Assembly (NCBI GenBank): GCA_025617745.1
Contig: CM046863.1
Location: forward strand, 57,549,829-57,613,828
Source: Heliocidaris erythrogramma
Lineage: Eukaryota; Echinodermata; Echinoidea; Camarodonta; Echinometridae
DNA: 64,000 nt
Direction: 5' to 3'
The first letter of the stretch is position 1; every line of letters starts with the position of its first letter. The translations under genes were made by a program, and so were the position numbers. Below the pieces are notes generated by a model. It searched no databases, was not told where the DNA came from, and was given only the letters and a program-made list of their open reading frames with translations. Below are positions 59,561 through 64,000 of this stretch, piece by piece.

Positions 59561-61998
59561 AGGTGATCTGTCGTAGATCGACAGATCACCTCTTAATTTC
59601 GTCAGATTTTTCTTCTTTATTTATTTATTTATTTATTTATTTTATTTTTCGCCCATTTTCTTGTTACCATGATTCCTCAAAAATTTCAATCTCAATTTTC
59701 TTCAAATTTTCGTCACTTATCAGACTTGTTAATGTCAAGATGTGGCATCTCATTCAAGGTCATCAGTTTATCATGACGTCATCCAGGCGCCATTTTGTAA
59801 AATCACATTATCAATCATATCAACATAACTGATCATCAAAAATCAAAAATATTAAATACACATAAACTTCAGGTCAAGGGTCAACATAAAATGTCATCAA
59901 AATCCGCGCACGCATCATGACGCGCACGTACGCGCGCGTCAAAATTTAAAAATGCTCAAAATCAAGAAAGGTCTCAATTGGAGTACGTTTCAGGTCATTT
60001 TAAGCATTTCAAAAATTTCCGCGCGTTATGCGTGCGCGCAAGTCGTAAATAACGTTAAAACGCTGTTTTTTCGATTGATTTGCAATCCTGATACTTTTCT
60101 TCATCATTTCCATCAACTTGGAATCAATTTCAATTAATAATAAGGTCGTACGGGCGAGTCAAAGTTCAAAATCCGTGCGCGCGTCTATGGCGGAAATAAC
60201 GTAAAAACGTGCAAAAATATGCCTCTACAAAATTCACTCTAGCTCTTTAAATAGTCCGTTGACCCCCAATTTTTTTTTCATCATCAGGTAGAGTATGAAT
60301 CATATATGTCATTTCATGCATCATTTGACCCTTATAAACATTATGACGTCATCAAAATGGCGCCAGAAGTCAAAATTTCCATTTTTCATGTTTTGACGTC
60401 ATCACATTTATGCAAATTTGGATCTAGATTCTTAATTATTGGTCCTTTTTCACCCAGATTTTAATATGTTGTAGCTGAGGCAATTTCCTACAAAATCAGT
60501 CTCCACCATTTTTCAATTTGATGACGTCATCACAGTGAAATTTTCAATTAAAAATTCCATGTCAGAATTTTCCCTATTTGCGTGTTATGTCTATGGAAGA
60601 TGATTTTTTTTTCGAATCATGAATCGACATGCCATTGTTCCCTGAGCTGTATCTCAGTTGTTTTGGGTCTATTTTCTTCCAGATTTTAGAATGTTATAGC
60701 TGAGACTATAAGCTTTTATAAGTGTGGTCTCCAATTTTTGATCAGATGTCGGGATCATGCCCAATTTTTCACTACAAAATGTGATTTAAGAATCCCGTTT
60801 TTCGTTTACGTGTTATCTCTATGGGAAATATTTTGGTATATTGGTCAAAGCACTTGCCTCTCACTCCGGTGACCCAGGTTCGATCCCCGGTGGGGATTTT
60901 ACCATCGTGTTCTACTATTATAACATAAACAATCACAAACCACGTAATAAAATCTTATTTTGCATGTTATGTCTATTAGAAAGTAGTGTGCAGTAGTTTA
61001 TGTACAACCCTATGAACCCTATGATTCCCTGACGTGTATTAAAGCTATCCTGCAATATCATTAGTCCAATTGATATCACAATTTCTCAAATTGGCTCACT
61101 CAATTATCTTCAAATTTTCTTCAGTCATCGGTCCTAATAAGGTCAAGTTCCCACATTTTTTTCAAAGTCATCAGGTTATCGTGACGTCATCTAGGTGCCA
61201 TTTTGTACAAATGAACTTATGGTTGTATCTTCTTCACTAAATGTCATTTCTCTTTCATATTTGGAAGGGCTAAGATCAATGTCATTTCAGTCATGGTCAT
61301 CACCATTATCATCATCATCATCATCACCATCATCATCATTATATCATTATCATGATAATCATCAACATCATTATCATCATCACTGTCGTGATATTCATGA
61401 TGATGATGATAATGATGATCATCAACTTCATTATCATCATTACTGTCATGATATAATGATCATCATCACGGTCATGACGATATAATGATCATCATGATGA
61501 TCATCAACATCATTATCATCATCACTGTCATGATATTCATGATGATTATCATCAACATCATTATCATCATCACTGTCATGATATTCATGATGATGATGAT
61601 TATCAACATCATTATCATCATCACTGTCATGATTACATAATGATCATCATCATGATTATCTTCAACATCATTATCATCATCACTGTCATGATGATATTCA
61701 TGATGATGATGAAGTAATATCATCACCGTCATGATCATCATTGATATTATTGTCATCACCTTCATCATGATAATCATCACCATTATCATGATTGTTGTCT
61801 TGCACAAACATTATCACATCTTCCAATGACCGTTTCAAACATTTTCTACATTCCAGTCCTCAAGAAGCATTTCCATGCGTGGCATTCGTGACTTCTTCAG
61901 TTTGGTATTTCCCCATTATCATCCTGATTAAAATCATGATTATACAAATTAAAAGACAGACCACCTAATTCGTCCTCATGACGAATTAAATTCTAGTT
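59561..61998 (+). mobile_element. Helentron-like unit K (third 5' variant)
   Basis: The 5' hairpin is AGGTGATCTGTCGTAGATCG followed by its complement. The first 450 bp (to about 60020) differ from all other units except L. The tRNA-like module is at 60834-60897 and (ATC)n at 61296-61795. A 58 bp ATT-rich spacer separates it from unit J, and the same spacer separates K from L. Confidence 0.75.
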
Positions 61999-62056
61999 GT
62001 TATTATTATTATTTATTATTATGATTATTATTGTGATTATGATTATTATTATTATT

Positions 62057-64000
62057 AGGTGATCTGTCGTAGATCGACAGATCACCTCTTAATTTCGTCA
62101 AGATTTTTCTTCTTTATTTATTTATTTATTTATTTATTTTTATTTTTCGCCCATTTTCTTGTTACCATGATTCCTCAAAAATTTCAATCTCAATTTTCTT
62201 CAAATTTTCGTCACTTATCAGACTTGTTAATGTCAAGATGTGGCATCTCATTCAAGGTCATCAGTTTATCATGACGTCATCCAGGCGCCATTTTGTAAAA
62301 TCACATTATCAATCATATCAACATAACTGATCATCAAAAATCAAAAATATTAAATACACATAAACTTCAGGTCAAGGGTCAACATAAAATGTCATCAAAA
62401 TCCGCGCACGCATCATGACGCGCACGTACGCGCGTCAAAATTTAAAAATGCTCAAAATCAAGAAAGGTCTCAATTGGAGTACGTTTCAGGTCATTTTAAG
62501 CATTTCAAAAATTTCCGCGCGTTATGCGTGCGCGCAAGTCGTAAATAACGTTAAAACGCTGTTTTTTCGATTGATTTGCAATCCTGATACTTTTCTTCAT
62601 CATTTCCATCAACTTGGAATCAATTTCAATTAATAATAAGGTCGTACGGGCGAGTCAAAGTTCAAAATCCGTGCGCGCGTCTATGGCGAAAATAACGTAA
62701 AAACGTGCAAAAATATGCCTCTACAAAATTCACTCTAGCTCTTTAAATAGTCCGTTGACCCCCAATTTTTTTTTCATCATCAGGTAGAGTATGAATCATA
62801 TATGTCATTTCATGCATCATTTGACCCTTATAAACATTATGACGTCATCAAAATGGCGCCAGAAGTCAAAATTTCCATTTTTCATGTTTTGACGTCATCA
62901 CATTTATGCAAATTTGGATCTAGATTCTTAATTATTGGTCCTTTTTCACCCAGATTTTAATATGTTGTAGCTGAGGCAATTTCCTACAAAATCAGTCTCC
63001 ACCATTTTTCAATTTGATGACGTCATCACAGTGAAATTTTCAATTAAAAATTCCATGTCAGAATTTTCCCTATTTGCGTGTTATGTCTATGGAAGATGAT
63101 TTTTTTTCGAATCATGAATCGACATGCCATTGTTCCCTGAGCTGTATCTCAGTTGTTTTGGGTCTATTTTCTTCCAGATTTTAGAATGTTATAGCTGAGA
63201 CTATAAGCTTTTATAAGTGTGGTCTCCAATTTTTGATCAGATGTCGGGATCATGCCCAATTTTTCACTACAAAATGTGATTTAAGAATCCCGTTTTTCGT
63301 TTACGTGTTATCTCTATGGGAAATATTTTGGTATATTGGTCAAAGCACTTGCCTCTCACTCCGGTGACCCAGGTTCGATCCCCGGTGGGGATTTTACCAT
63401 CGTGTTCTACTATTATAACATAAACAATCACAAACCACGTAATAAAATCTTATTTTGCATGTTATGTCTATTAGAAAGTAGTGTGCAGTAGTTTATGTAC
63501 AACCCTATGAACCCTATGATTCCCTGACGTGTATTAAAGCTATCCTGCAATATCATTAGTCCAATTGATATCACAATTTCTCAAATTGGCTCACTCAATT
63601 ATCTTCAAATTTTCTTCAGTCATCGGTCCTAATAAGGTCAAGTTCCCACATTTTTTCAAAGTCATCAGGTTATCGTGACGTCATCTAGGTGCCATTTTGT
63701 ACAAATGAACTTATGGTTGTATCTTCTTCACTAAATGTCATTTCTCTTTCATATTTGGAAGGGCTAAGATCAATGTCATTTCAGTCATGGTCATCACCAT
63801 TATCATCATCATCATCATCACCATCATCATCATTATATCATTATCATGATAATCATCAACATCATTATCATCATCACTGTCGTGATATTCATGATGATGA
63901 TGATAATGATGATCATCAACTTCATTATCATCATTACTGTCATGATATAATGATCATCATCACGGTCATGACGATATAATGATCATCATGATGATCATCA
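62057..64000 (+). mobile_element. Helentron-like unit L (near-identical to K, cut by window end)
   Basis: Repeats unit K with a period of 2496 bp and very few differences by eye, for example loss of one CGCG in the CG-rich core near 62430. The tRNA-like module is at 63329-63392. The unit runs off the window inside its (ATC)n tract. Confidence 0.8.

Noticed and set aside
30327..64000. CRISPR array
   Set aside because: The repeats are kilobase-sized transposon units with microsatellites, with no short direct repeats and unique spacers, and the genome is animal.

Overview
This window looks like an animal nuclear genome rich in transposons, most likely an echinoderm and probably a sea urchin. 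Four things point that way: scattered TAGGCCTAGGCCTA palindromes; leucine-rich exons resembling the expanded echinoderm NLR/LRR family; CR1/L2-type and I-type LINE pieces with Tc1-like elements; and foldback elements whose ends are tandem repeats, as in the sea urchin TU family. The species assignment is inference. There is no bacterial-style gene organisation.

The only host gene I can support is a five-exon interior segment on the + strand, spread over 5838-30025. Three large homologous exons (5838-6355, 17691-18178, 29508-30025) each start in phase 0 and end after two bases of a codon. Two small exons (10332-10428, 29054-29093) start after two codon bases and end in phase 0, so all five join in frame. 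No start codon, stop codon, NACHT or death-fold exon is visible. The introns (4.0, 7.3, 10.9 and 0.4 kb) are filled with mobile DNA.

Layout of the first 30 kb: a retroelement tail with a hammerhead-like motif (1-360); an antisense RNase H-bearing LINE (about 840-5880) holding a nested Tc1-type element and a second inverted-end element; the first LRR exon, abutting that LINE; many small inverted-repeat elements; and two large structures (about 10440-17345 and 20838-26996) whose outer ends are inverted arrays of short tandem repeats.

From 30 to 64 kb the window is dominated by a 2.2-2.5 kb repeat in head-to-tail arrays: units A-D at 30327-36855, E at 42062-44452, and F-L at 48633-64000. Each full unit has a 5' hairpin starting AGGTGGTCTGTC, CG-alternating DNA, several TGACGTCA palindromes, a tRNA-like module with A and B boxes 43 nt apart, an (ATC)n tract, and a 3' end carrying GACAGACCACCT, a hairpin and CTAGTT. 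This matches the architecture of non-autonomous rolling-circle elements (Helentron/Helitron2-derived, DINE-1-like). Between the arrays lie a nearly full-length CR1/jockey-superfamily LINE (about 38290-41851) and a complete but broken Tc1-type transposon (45535-47229).

Peptides predicted from the (ATC)n tracts (runs of His, Asp, Met, Ile) and from the tRNA-like module are by-products of the repeats and are not annotated as genes.
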